Assembly: GCF_003008555.2 (NCBI RefSeq)
Contig: NZ_CP027665.1
Span: forward strand, 2,480,001-2,544,000
DNA from: Pukyongiella litopenaei
GTDB taxonomy: Bacteria; Pseudomonadota; Alphaproteobacteria; Rhodobacterales; Rhodobacteraceae
Direction: 5' to 3'
Length of the DNA: 64,000 bases
In this document: positions 8,304 to 16,048 of the stretch, piece after piece
How the letters are laid out: each line of letters opens with the position of its first letter
Position numbering within the stretch: the stretch's first letter is position 1
The notes under the pieces: generated by a model
Seen by the model: only the letters and a program-made list of their open reading frames with translations
Told to the model about the DNA's origin: nothing
Database searches by the model: none
Made by a program: the position numbers and the translations under genes

Positions 8304-8912
8304 ATGGCGGTCACGATCTCGGTCGGGTTCGACGAAGCGGAACGCCCCGTGGCGACGCGGCTGTTCTGGCAGGCATTCTCGGCCAAGCTCGGGCGCGTGC
8401 TGGGCCCCGAGGACCGGGCATTGCGGTTCCTCGAACCGGTGCTCTACCCGCAATTCGCGATCACGGCGCGGGACGCGGCCGGGACGCTGGTGGGGCTTGC
8501 GGGGTTCAAGACCGACCGGGGCGGGCTGGTGGGCGGGACGCTGCGGGATCTGGCGGCGGTCTATGGATGGTTCGGCGCGCTCTGGCGGGGGGCGCTGCTG
8601 TCGGTGTTCGAACGCGACCTGGAACCGGGCGTGTTCCAGATGGACGGGTTGTGCGTCGATGCCACATCGCGCGGAATGGGCGTGGGGACGGCGCTGCTCG
8701 ATGCGGTGATGCGCGAGGCGGCGGCGCGCGGGCTGGAGGCAGTGCAGCTGGACGTGATCGACAGCAACCCGCGGGCGCGGGCGCTCTATGAACGTTTCGG
8801 GTTCCAGGCGGTCGGCAGCGAACGGATCGGCCCGCTGCGCCATGTGTTCGGATTTTCCGGCGCGACCCGGATGCGCCTGCCGGTCAGTCGAACGCCCCGG
8901 CCACCCGGCTGA
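8304..8912 (+). CDS. GNAT family N-acetyltransferase
   Basis: 202 residues with the acetyl-CoA binding core DATSRGMGVGTALLDAV (R/Q-x-x-G-x-G/A pattern) and the downstream IDSNPRARALYERFGFQ that closes GNAT folds. The substrate is unknown. The N-terminal half is less conserved. It starts 3 nt after moeA and probably shares its transcript, though no link to molybdenum metabolism can be argued from sequence. Its 3' end overlaps the convergent gene at 8884 by 29 nt. Confidence 0.85.
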   Translation: MAVTISVGFDEAERPVATRLFWQAFSAKLGRVLGPEDRALRFLEPVLYPQFAITARDAAGTLVGLAGFKTDRGGLVGGTLRDLAAVYGWFGALWRGALLSVFERDLEPGVFQMDGLCVDATSRGMGVGTALLDAVMREAAARGLEAVQLDVIDSNPRARALYERFGFQAVGSERIGPLRHVFGFSGATRMRLPVSRTPRPPG

Positions 8913-9822
8913 GCAGGATAAAGGCCCGCGCGGTCCGGGTATTGGCCAGTTCCACCAGTTCCCCGTCGGTCGCCACCGGTTCGAGATTGGCCAGCATCCG
9001 GTCGAACAGCCGCAGGAAATGATGCGCCACGTCGCGAAAGATCGGATCCGCCTTCATCCGCGCGGAAACCGGGTCCAGCGTGTCCGGGTCGCGGACGCTG
9101 CCCAGCGCCGATACGGCGGGGCCGCGCTGGCCCTGCGCGAACTGGCGCCAGATCTCGGGGCGGACGGTATCCGGGCGCAGGTCGTCCATGTAGACGCCTT
9201 CCTGCGACAGCAGGGTCAGCACATCCTCGGCCGCCTGCAGCAGCTGCGCCGCGACGCGGTTGCGCCGGGCGCGTGACAACGCGGCGAACCCGTCGACATC
9301 GGCGGCGGATTCCGGGAAATTCAGCGCCCGCAGGAAATCGTCGGCGGGCAAAGGCACCGGTGGCGGGGCCGGCGGATCGAGCGCGAGCGCCCCCTGTTCG
9401 GCCACCGCACCATCCGTCGCCGGTATCGCGGCATCCCCCGCCGCGGCGGGCTCCGGCGCGGGTGAGGCTGCCGCCGTGGTCCGGGTCGCCGGTCCGCCTC
9501 CGGCGGCCCTGGTCTGCCGTTGCAGCAGGTGGGTCTGTCGCAGCGCATCGACGACGGCGCGCAGCCGGTCCAGTTCGGCCTGCGTTTCGCGCGCGTGCCG
9601 CAAGGCCAGCGCGGTGATCCAGATCAGCCCCAGCGGTAGGACGGCCACGACATACCCGGCCGCATCCGGCGCGGGCACCAGCCCCAGCGCCAGTGTCAGC
9701 CCCAGCCAGGCGAGGCTGAGCAGCGCCGCCGCCGCCTCATATCCGGTGACAGGCTGGCGCGGCGCGCGGTCATACACCCCCAACGCGGTTGACAGGTGCG
9801 ACTTCCGGGGCGTTTCGGGCAC
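8884..9822 (-). CDS. Hypothetical membrane protein with Ala/Pro-rich linker
   Basis: 312 residues. Two hydrophobic helices close to the N-terminus (about 30-50 and 55-75) are followed by a charged helical stretch (HARETQAELDRLRAVV), a long Ala/Pro linker (about 105-160) and a C-terminal domain of about 150 residues rich in helices (FLRALNFPESAADVDGF to LLSRVAGAFD). I do not recognise the family by a catalytic motif. It lies 10 nt downstream of greA on the same strand, so it may be cotranscribed with it. The long 3' overlap with the GNAT gene is unusual but both frames look coding. Confidence 0.7.
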   Translation of the reverse strand: MPETPRKSHLSTALGVYDRAPRQPVTGYEAAAALLSLAWLGLTLALGLVPAPDAAGYVVAVLPLGLIWITALALRHARETQAELDRLRAVVDALRQTHLLQRQTRAAGGGPATRTTAAASPAPEPAAAGDAAIPATDGAVAEQGALALDPPAPPPVPLPADDFLRALNFPESAADVDGFAALSRARRNRVAAQLLQAAEDVLTLLSQEGVYMDDLRPDTVRPEIWRQFAQGQRGPAVSALGSVRDPDTLDPVSARMKADPIFRDVAHHFLRLFDRMLANLEPVATDGELVELANTRTARAFILLSRVAGAFD

Positions 9823-9832
9823 GGTGGAAACC

Positions 9833-10303
9833 CTAGCTGAACAGGATGCGGATCACCTCGTAGGACCGTTCGCCCCCCGGCGTGCGGACCTCGACGCTGT
9901 CGCCTTCTTCCTTGCCGATCAGGGCGCGGGCGATGGGCGACTTGATGTTGAGCAGCCCGTTTTCGATGCTGGCCTCGTGCTCGCCCACGATCTTCCAGGT
10001 CTTTTCTTCCTCGGTGTCCTCGTCGATCAGCGTCACCGTGGCGCCGAACTTGATCGAACCGGACAGGCGGGTGGGGTCGATCACCTCGGCGCGGCCGATG
10101 ATCATCTCGAGCTCCTTGATCCGGCCCTCGATGAAGGACTGCTTTTCGCGCGCGGAATGATACTCGGCATTCTCCGACAGGTCGCCGTGTTCGCGCGCCT
10201 CGGCAATCGCCTTGATGATGGCGGGACGCTCCTCGGACTTGAGCATCTTGAGTTCGGATTCCAGCGCGGCGAAGCCCGCCGGTGTCATCGGGATTTTTTC
10301 CAT
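9833..10303 (-). CDS. greA: Transcription elongation factor GreA
   Basis: 156 residues starting [11 protein letters not shown], the typical alphaproteobacterial GreA start; the in-frame ATG 9 nt upstream is less likely. The N-terminal coiled coil (about 10-75) carries [20 protein letters not shown] with the acidic tip that rescues backtracked RNA polymerase, and the C-terminal FKBP-like domain has [14 protein letters not shown] and [18 protein letters not shown]. Length is normal. A hypothetical membrane-protein gene follows 10 nt downstream. Confidence 0.97.
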   Translation of the reverse strand: MEKIPMTPAGFAALESELKMLKSEERPAIIKAIAEAREHGDLSENAEYHSAREKQSFIEGRIKELEMIIGRAEVIDPTRLSGSIKFGATVTLIDEDTEEEKTWKIVGEHEASIENGLLNIKSPIARALIGKEEGDSVEVRTPGGERSYEVIRILFS

Positions 10304-10450
10304 GGCACGCAACCCGTGAAAATCTGGCGCCCCGCCGTGGAAAACGACGGGGCGACGGTTTGGACTGGATCAAACAGACCCGAAGCGGGGCGGGATTGCA
10401 AGGGGCATTCGCGAGATCAGGGGGGCATGCGCGACCCCGTGCCGGTGCGG

Positions 10451-11074
10451 TCAGTGCCGGGGCGGGCGGCTCTTGTAGGCGGGCAGCGACCAGCCAAAGG
10501 CCAGCGATCCCGCCCGCAGCGCCCAGCAGACCGCCGCGCCCGCGGGCAGGGCCGCATAGCTGCCCGCGCCGGCGGTTGCCACCACCTGCGCGGTGAGCGC
10601 ACCGGCCAGCGCCGCCGTGGCATAAAGCTCGCCATGTTTCAGCACCAGCGGCACCTCGCCGACCACCACGTCGCGCATCAGGCCGCCCATGCAGCCGGTG
10701 GTCACGCCCATCAGCGCGACGATCACCGGCGGCTGGTCCAGCTGCATCGCCACGCCCGCACCGGCGGCCACGGCGATCGACAGCGCGAAACTGTCCAGCC
10801 AGAGCAGCCAGCGATAGCGGCTTTCGACCAGGTGCGCGGTGAAGAACACGACGATGGCTGCCGCCGTGGCCAGCAGGATGTAGGAAGGCGCGCCGATCCA
10901 GAACACCGGGTCGCGGTTCAGCAGCAGGTCGCGCACCGTGCCGCCACCCACGGCGGTCAGGCAGGCGACAAAGGCAAATCCCACCAGGTCCAGCTGCGCC
11001 CGGCTGGCCACCAGCGCGCCGGTCAGTGCAAAGATCAGGACCGCGCCGAAATCGAGCAGCGTCAGCAGGGTCAT
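10451..11074 (-). CDS. TRIC cation channel family protein (UPF0126/YadS-like)
   Basis: 207 residues, about seven hydrophobic segments in two internally repeated halves. The TRIC glycine motifs are visible: [20 protein letters not shown] in the first half and [20 protein letters not shown] in the second. Family members are trimeric potassium or cation channels. ATG 11072-11074 overlaps the rnhA stop (ATGA), so it is translationally coupled to rnhA. The longer frame extending upstream runs antisense within rnhA and is not used. Confidence 0.9.
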   Translation of the reverse strand: MTLLTLLDFGAVLIFALTGALVASRAQLDLVGFAFVACLTAVGGGTVRDLLLNRDPVFWIGAPSYILLATAAAIVVFFTAHLVESRYRWLLWLDSFALSIAVAAGAGVAMQLDQPPVIVALMGVTTGCMGGLMRDVVVGEVPLVLKHGELYATAALAGALTAQVVATAGAGSYAALPAGAAVCWALRAGSLAFGWSLPAYKSRPPRH

Positions 11075-11532
11075 TTGCGGCCGGTCTTGAACGGGGCCAT
11101 GCCCGCGCGGGCCAGTTCGTCGGCGCGTTCGTTTTCCGGGTGGCCGGCATGGCCCTTGACCCATTCCCAGGTCACCTGGTGGCGGGCCTGCGCCGCGTCC
11201 AGCCGCTGCCACAGCTCGGCATTCTTCACCGGTTTCCTGGCGGCGGTTTTCCAGCCATTGCGTTTCCAGCCGTGGATCCAGCCGGTCACGCCGTTTTTCA
11301 CATAGGTGCTGTCGGTCACGACGGTGATTTTGGCCGGGCGGCCCAAGGCCTCGAGCGCGTTGATCGCCGCCAGCAGTTCCATCCGGTTGTTGGTCGTCTG
11401 TGCCTCGCCGCCCTTGAGTTCGCGTTCGCGCAGCACGGTGCCGTCCTGCCGGGCCAGCAGCAGCGCACCCCAGCCGCCGGGGCCGGGATTGCCGGAACAG
11501 GCGCCGTCGGTATAGGCGAACAGCTCAGCCAT
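11071..11532 (-). CDS. rnhA: Ribonuclease HI
   Basis: 153 residues. Degrades the RNA strand of RNA-DNA hybrids. The catalytic acids sit in expected contexts: Asp9 in [17 protein letters not shown], the Glu in [12 protein letters not shown], the Asp in [16 protein letters not shown], and the C-terminal [14 protein letters not shown]. The substrate-handle segment [15 protein letters not shown] is present. Size is normal. It lies downstream of the LysE-type exporter and overlaps the TRIC gene. Confidence 0.97.
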   Translation of the reverse strand: MAELFAYTDGACSGNPGPGGWGALLLARQDGTVLRERELKGGEAQTTNNRMELLAAINALEALGRPAKITVVTDSTYVKNGVTGWIHGWKRNGWKTAARKPVKNAELWQRLDAAQARHQVTWEWVKGHAGHPENERADELARAGMAPFKTGRK

Positions 11533-11538
11533 GGGCGG

Positions 11539-12150
11539 TCACGCGCGTTCCAGCGCCAGCCGTGCGGCCAGCGCGGCAAAGATGCCGGCAAAGCCGCGAT
11601 TGAGCCAGCGCATCACCCGTTCGCTGCCCAGGATCAGCGTCCGGGCGCGGGCGGCGAAGATCCCGTAAAGCGCGAACACCGCAAAGGTGAGACCCATGAA
11701 CACCGCGCCCAGGCCGGCCATTTCCCGCGTTGCGGTGGCCGGGTCGCCCGACAGGAACGGCGGCAGCAGCGCGAGAAAGAAGATCGAGAGCTTGGGGTTC
11801 AGGAGATTGATCAGCGCACCGCGCCGGGCAATGATCCAGCCGGGTTCGACCCGGTCCTGCGCCGATACCGACAGCGCTCCGTGCGCCCGCAGCATCTGCC
11901 AGGCGAGATAGAGCAGATAGGCCACGCCCGCGAATTTGACGATCTGGAACATGAGCGCCGAGGCGTGCAGCACCGCCGCCAGCCCCATCGCCGCCGCGAG
12001 AAGGTGCGGCAGGATGCCGATGGTGCATCCCAGCGCCGCCCAGAACGCGGCCCTGCGGCCCCGGCCGAGGCCCGTTGCCAGCGTGTAGATGACGCCGCTG
12101 CCGGGGGCCAGCACCACCACGAACGCGGTCAGCAGGAATTGCGGTGTCAT
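11539..12150 (-). CDS. LysE/RhtB family amino-acid exporter
   Basis: 203 residues with about six transmembrane helices. Signature stretches are VVVLAPGSGVIYTLATGLGRG near the N-terminus (family pattern PGPxxxxxxxxGxxxG), FAGVAYLLYLAWQMLR, and GALINLLNPKLSIFFLALLP. Members export amino acids or homoserine lactones; the substrate cannot be told. It ends 6 nt before rnhA begins and starts 12 nt after ispH ends, all on the minus strand, consistent with one transcript from ispH. Confidence 0.88.
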   Translation of the reverse strand: MTPQFLLTAFVVVLAPGSGVIYTLATGLGRGRRAAFWAALGCTIGILPHLLAAAMGLAAVLHASALMFQIVKFAGVAYLLYLAWQMLRAHGALSVSAQDRVEPGWIIARRGALINLLNPKLSIFFLALLPPFLSGDPATATREMAGLGAVFMGLTFAVFALYGIFAARARTLILGSERVMRWLNRGFAGIFAALAARLALERA

Positions 12151-12162
12151 TCGGGCCTCCTC

Positions 12163-13113
12163 TCAGGCCGGTTGCCGCAGCACGCGCGGCACCTTGAATT
12201 CGACGTTCTCGGTGGCGGTCTCGACCAGTTCCACCGTAACGTCGAACCGGGCGCGAAAGGCGTCTATGACCTCGTCGACCAGCGTTTCAGGGGCCGAGGC
12301 TCCGGCGGTGATGCCGATGCTGCCGATACCTTCGAGCGCGCGCCAGTCGATATCGTCCGCCCGCTGCACCAGCTGCGCATAGGGGCATCCGGCGCGGGCG
12401 CCGACCTCGACCAGCCGCCGCGAGTTCGACGAGTTCGGGGCGCCGACCACCAGCATCGCATCGGCCCTGGGGGCCATCGCCTTGACCGCTTCCTGGCGGT
12501 TGGTGGTGGCGTAGCAGATGTCTTCCTTGTGCGGGCCGATGATCGCCGGGAACCGCGCCCTGAGCGCGGCCACGATGTCGGCGGTGTCATCCACCGACAG
12601 CGTCGTCTGCGTGACATAGGCCAGCCGGTCGGGGTCGCGCACCCGCACGCTTGCCACGTCGTCCACGGTTTCGACCAGCAGCACCTCGCCATCGGGCAGC
12701 TGACCCATCGTGCCGATGGTTTCCGGGTGGCCTTCATGGCCGATCATGATCATCTGCAGCCCGCTATCCGCGTGGCGCTGGGCCTCGACATGGACCTTGG
12801 AGACCAGCGGGCAGGTCGCGTCGACATAGACCATGTCGCGGCGGGCGGCCTCGTTGGGGACCGATTTCGGCACCCCATGCGCCGAGAAGATCACCGGGCG
12901 GTCGACCGGGCAGTCGTCCAGTTCCTCGACGAAAACCGCGCCCTTGGCCCGCAGCCCGTCCACGACAAACCGGTTATGCACGATCTCGTGACGGACATAG
13001 ACCGGCGCGCCCCATTTCTCGATCGCCATCTCGACGATCTTGATGGCCCGGTCGACGCCCGCGCAGAACCCGCGCGGCGCGGCCAGATAGAGGGTGAGGG
13101 GGGACTTGGTCAT
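12163..13113 (-). CDS. ispH: 4-hydroxy-3-methylbut-2-enyl diphosphate reductase IspH
   Basis: 316 residues. The 4Fe-4S enzyme for the last step of the MEP isoprenoid pathway. Seen: [19 protein letters not shown] (first cluster Cys), [35 protein letters not shown] (second Cys), [28 protein letters not shown]-type segment, [13 protein letters not shown] and [12 protein letters not shown] 13113 is chosen over 13137 because AAGGAG lies 6 nt upstream. It heads the minus-strand run with the LysE exporter, rnhA and the TRIC gene. Confidence 0.97.
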   Translation of the reverse strand: MTKSPLTLYLAAPRGFCAGVDRAIKIVEMAIEKWGAPVYVRHEIVHNRFVVDGLRAKGAVFVEELDDCPVDRPVIFSAHGVPKSVPNEAARRDMVYVDATCPLVSKVHVEAQRHADSGLQMIMIGHEGHPETIGTMGQLPDGEVLLVETVDDVASVRVRDPDRLAYVTQTTLSVDDTADIVAALRARFPAIIGPHKEDICYATTNRQEAVKAMAPRADAMLVVGAPNSSNSRRLVEVGARAGCPYAQLVQRADDIDWRALEGIGSIGITAGASAPETLVDEVIDAFRARFDVTVELVETATENVEFKVPRVLRQPA

Positions 13114-13310
13114 ATCAGTCTCCTTCTTCGCGGCCACCGATACGCTTTCGGGCGGTCAGGGTCCAGCCATGGGCAACATGGCGTTACCGCGAAAGGTTCG
13201 GGGAACCGGATTACTCGATCCCGGCGCAGCTGTGCTAGACTGACGCTGGCCACATGTCCCGCAGGGTTTCGGGCGCTGGCCGCTTTTTTGAACCTTTAGG
13301 AGATTGCAAT

Positions 13311-13757
13311 ATGCCCGATCTCATACCCGCAGCGGCCAAGAAGAAGATGGAAGCCGAATGCAAGAAGATCGCCAGGAAGGCGGGGCGCGCGATCAAGCCG
13401 GACAAGGTCGGCGACAAGATCGAAGAGGAGGTGGTCAAGAACGTCTGCAAGGAGATCAAGTCGGTGGACAAGAAAGTGGTGCAGTTTCTTGCCGATCAGT
13501 TGAAAAAGGAACTGGACAAGAAAAAGAAGAAAGACGTTGGACCCACAGTCTCGAAGATGCCCAAGGCGGGAGCCAAGTGGTCGGCGAAAAAACCCGGTGC
13601 GGGTGTGCCTTCGCTGACCATCCCGATCACGCAATGGGTGCTGGATCCCAAATACGACACCAAGGCCAAGTTCTCGATCAAGGTCTGGGCCGATCCGAGA
13701 GAGTTCGAGAAGAAGGACAAGGGCGTGATGGTTTATTTCACCGTGGTCGACTGGTGA
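13311..13757 (+). CDS. Lysine-rich hypothetical protein
   Basis: 148 residues. The N-terminal 90 residues are a highly charged, almost certainly helical segment rich in Lys (e.g. ELDKKKKKDVG), and the C-terminal 60 residues look beta-rich (SLTIPITQWVLDPKYD, FSIKVWADP, GVMVYFTVVDW). No signal peptide, no membrane segment, no family recognised. ATG 13311 follows AGGAG (13298-13302) by 8 nt, so expression is plausible. It stands alone, divergent from ispH and upstream of a cytochrome c gene. Confidence 0.7.
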   Translation: MPDLIPAAAKKKMEAECKKIARKAGRAIKPDKVGDKIEEEVVKNVCKEIKSVDKKVVQFLADQLKKELDKKKKKDVGPTVSKMPKAGAKWSAKKPGAGVPSLTIPITQWVLDPKYDTKAKFSIKVWADPREFEKKDKGVMVYFTVVDW

Positions 13758-13840
13758 GAACGGTCACGCGGTCGTGACTGGACCTTCCAGCGCGGGAAGC
13801 TGCCACCAAGCGCCCGAACCGATGATTGCAGAGGGCGACA

Positions 13841-14305
13841 ATGAACAGAACGGGTATGGCGATCGGGCTTGGCGTGGTGGCGGTGGTGGCGGGCGCGGCC
13901 TGGCTGCTGCGGCCGGGCGCGCAGGCGCAGGGGCTGTTGCCCTACCGGGATGCCGATGCGGTGGCGCAGGGGGCGCAGGTCTATGGCGACTATTGCGCCA
14001 GCTGCCACGGCGACAGGTTGCAGGGGCAGGCCAACTGGCGCGAACGCGACGCCGAGGGATATCTGCCGGCACCGCCCCATGACCAGACCGGCCATACCTG
14101 GCATCACCCCGACGGGCAGCTTGTTGCCATCACCACGCTGGGAACCGAACGTCTGGTGGGCGACGGCTACAAGAGCCGCATGGCCGGGTTCGGGGATGTT
14201 CTGGACGAGGACGAAATCCTCGCCGTGCTGGCCTATATCAAGAGCACCTGGCCGCCCGCCATCATCGACCGGCATAATGCCATGAACGATCAGGCCGGCG
14301 GCTAA
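13841..14305 (+). CDS. Monoheme c-type cytochrome
   Basis: 154 residues with an N-terminal membrane anchor or signal (about 5-30). Class I cytochrome c: GDYCASCHGDRLQGQ carries the CxxCH heme site (Cys52, Cys55, His56) and KSRMAGFGDVL the sixth-ligand Met114. The Gln-ALA-Gln junction suggests signal cleavage, but retention as a membrane-anchored cytochrome is possible. It should act in periplasmic electron transfer; the partner is not evident. It converges on the NYN gene with 3 nt between the stops. Confidence 0.88.
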   Translation: MNRTGMAIGLGVVAVVAGAAWLLRPGAQAQGLLPYRDADAVAQGAQVYGDYCASCHGDRLQGQANWRERDAEGYLPAPPHDQTGHTWHHPDGQLVAITTLGTERLVGDGYKSRMAGFGDVLDEDEILAVLAYIKSTWPPAIIDRHNAMNDQAGG

Positions 14306-14308
14306 TAC

Positions 14309-14872
14309 TCAGCCGTTGGCCACGCTGCGCGGTTCGCCATGATCGCGCGGCGGCCGGCCGATCACGTCGCGCAGTTCCTCGAGCTCGATGAAATTGTCGG
14401 CCTGCCGGCGCAGGTCGTCGGCAATCATCGGCGGCTGGCTGCGGATGGTCGAGACGACCGAGACCCGCACGCCCTGGCGCTGCAGGCTGGCCACCAGCGG
14501 CCGGAAATCCCCGTCGCCGGAAAACAGCACGATGTGATCGACCCGCGGGGCGAGTTCCATCGCGTCCACCGCCAGTTCGATATCCATGTTACCCTTGACC
14601 TTCCGGCGGCCCATGCTGTCGGTGTATTCCTTGGCCGGCTTGGTCACCATGGTGAACCCGTTATAGTGCAGCCAGTCGACCAGGGGCCGGATCGGCGAAT
14701 ATTCGTCGTTTTCCAGAAGGGCGGTGTAGTAGAAGGCGCGAACAAGCTTGCCCCGGCGCATGAATTCCTGGCGCAGAAGCTTGTAGTCGATATCGAAGCC
14801 CAGGGCCTTTGCTGCAGCATAGAGGTTGGAGCCATCGATGAACAGCGCGAGCCGTTCGTCCTTGTAAAACAT
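14309..14872 (-). CDS. NYN domain protein (LabA/DUF88 family)
   Basis: 187 residues. PIN-like NYN-fold putative ribonuclease: LALFIDGSNLYAAAKALG (Asp13), KGNMDIELAVDAM (Asp97, Asp103) and IVLFSGDGDFRPLVA (Asp120, Asp122) supply the acidic pocket. Family proteins are common in alphaproteobacteria and presumably act on RNA; substrates are not established. The start at 14872 (MFYKDERLALF) is the usual one; longer in-frame starts run into the divergent folK gene. Its promoter must lie in 14873-15020, shared with folK. Confidence 0.9.
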   Translation of the reverse strand: MFYKDERLALFIDGSNLYAAAKALGFDIDYKLLRQEFMRRGKLVRAFYYTALLENDEYSPIRPLVDWLHYNGFTMVTKPAKEYTDSMGRRKVKGNMDIELAVDAMELAPRVDHIVLFSGDGDFRPLVASLQRQGVRVSVVSTIRSQPPMIADDLRRQADNFIELEELRDVIGRPPRDHGEPRSVANG

Positions 14873-14971
14873 CAAATATCCCTTTCGACACAACCGCTTT
14901 GCCAAAATGGTCCGTGAGTGTGAAAATAGGATCGGCGAGGCGGTTGAAGGATGATCAAGTAAACTGGGTCG

Positions 14972-14987
14972 TATAGCAAGGGCTATA
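14972..14987. promoter_or_regulatory. Palindrome between divergent NYN gene and folK
   Basis: TATAGC-AAGG-GCTATA is a perfect 6+6 inverted repeat with a 4-nt spacer, in the only AT-rich stretch of the divergent intergenic region. It could be an operator or part of overlapping -10 elements. Sequence alone does not name a regulator. Confidence 0.3.
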
Positions 14988-15020
14988 TATGTTCGTAGTC
15001 TGTCAATTTCGGTCATTTCC

Positions 15021-15578
15021 ATGTCATCCGGCATAATCGCGCTAGGGGGAAACCTGCCTTTCGGCGACCGGTCGCCGGTGGTGACGCTGGGCCGGGCGGT
15101 TGCCGCCATGGCAGGTCTTGACATTTCGATTCGCGGCCTGAGCCGTTTCTTTGCCACGCCGTGCTTTCCGGCAGGGGCGGGGCCGGACTATGTCAACGCG
15201 GTCGTGGCGGTCGAAACCGCGATGGAACCGGGGGCGTTGCTGACGGCGCTGCACGGGATCGAGGCCCGGTTCGGCCGGGCGCGGGCGCGGCGCTGGGGGA
15301 TGCGCACGCTCGATCTCGACCTGGTGGCCTATGGTGACAGGGTGCTGCCCGACGCCACCGTCCAGACCCGGTGGCGGCACCTGCCCGCCGAGGCGCAGGT
15401 CCGGGCGACGCCCGACCGGCTGATCCTGCCGCATCCGCGCCTGCAGGACCGCGCCTTCGTGCTGGTGCCGATGGCGGATGTCGCGCCGGGCTGGACCCAT
15501 CCGCTGACCGGACATAGCGTTGCGCGGATGTGCGCGGCGCTGCCGGCGGCGGACCGTGACGCGGTGCGGCCGATCTGA
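15021..15578 (+). CDS. folK: 2-amino-4-hydroxy-6-hydroxymethyldihydropteridine diphosphokinase (HPPK)
   Basis: 185 residues. Pyrophosphorylates 6-hydroxymethyldihydropterin in folate synthesis. The family pattern is complete: IIALGGNLPFGDRSP at the start, YVNAVVAVET, LHGIEARFGRARARRWGMRTLDLDLVAYGD, and LPHPRLQDRAFVLVPMADVAPGW. Divergent from the NYN gene and followed by rpoZ after about 90 nt with a promoter-like sequence, so it may be monocistronic. Confidence 0.96.
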   Translation: MSSGIIALGGNLPFGDRSPVVTLGRAVAAMAGLDISIRGLSRFFATPCFPAGAGPDYVNAVVAVETAMEPGALLTALHGIEARFGRARARRWGMRTLDLDLVAYGDRVLPDATVQTRWRHLPAEAQVRATPDRLILPHPRLQDRAFVLVPMADVAPGWTHPLTGHSVARMCAALPAADRDAVRPI

Positions 15579-15601
15579 TCCGGAGGCCGCGGATTCTTCG
15601 C

Positions 15602-15630
15602 TTGTCAAGAGAAAGATTCGGGATTAGAAC
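15602..15630 (+). promoter_or_regulatory. Putative sigma-70 promoter of rpoZ
   Basis: TTGTCA (15602-15607) and TAGAAC (15625-15630) are separated by 17 nt, 36 nt upstream of the rpoZ start. The match to the housekeeping consensus is reasonable and the position is right, but it was found by eye only. Confidence 0.4.
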
Positions 15631-15666
15631 CCGCTTTCCGGATGAAAAAACTGTGGAGTGCCGCGC

Positions 15667-16020
15667 ATGGCCCGCGTAACCGTCGAAGACTGCGTTGACA
15701 AGGTTCCGAACCGGTTCGAACTGGTGATGCTGGCTGCCCATCGGGCGCGCGAGATCTCTGCTGGTGCCGAGATCACCGTGGACCGCGACAACGACAAAAA
15801 CCCGGTCGTGTCGCTGCGCGAGATCGCCGACGAGACCCAGGGCGCGGACGATCTGCGCGAACGGCTGATCGAAAGCAACCAGACCCAGATCGAGGTCGAC
15901 GAACCGGAAGACGATCAGATGGCCCTGCTGATGGGGGCCGAATCCGACAAGCCGGCCGAAAACGACATGGACGAGGAAATGCTGCTGCGCCAGCTCATGG
16001 AGGCCCAGGGACAGGGCTGA
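15667..16020 (+). CDS. rpoZ: DNA-directed RNA polymerase subunit omega
   Basis: 117 residues, starting [20 protein letters not shown], the standard alphaproteobacterial omega start, with [20 protein letters not shown] and [11 protein letters not shown] following. The acidic C-terminal tail (about 75-117) is usual in this class. Omega helps assemble RNA polymerase and contributes to the ppGpp site in proteobacteria. The gene is followed within 28 nt by the (p)ppGpp synthetase/hydrolase gene, the conserved rpoZ-spoT pairing. Confidence 0.97.
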   Translation: MARVTVEDCVDKVPNRFELVMLAAHRAREISAGAEITVDRDNDKNPVVSLREIADETQGADDLRERLIESNQTQIEVDEPEDDQMALLMGAESDKPAENDMDEEMLLRQLMEAQGQG

Positions 16021-16048
16021 GCAGGCCGCGACACGGGATGCGGACGGG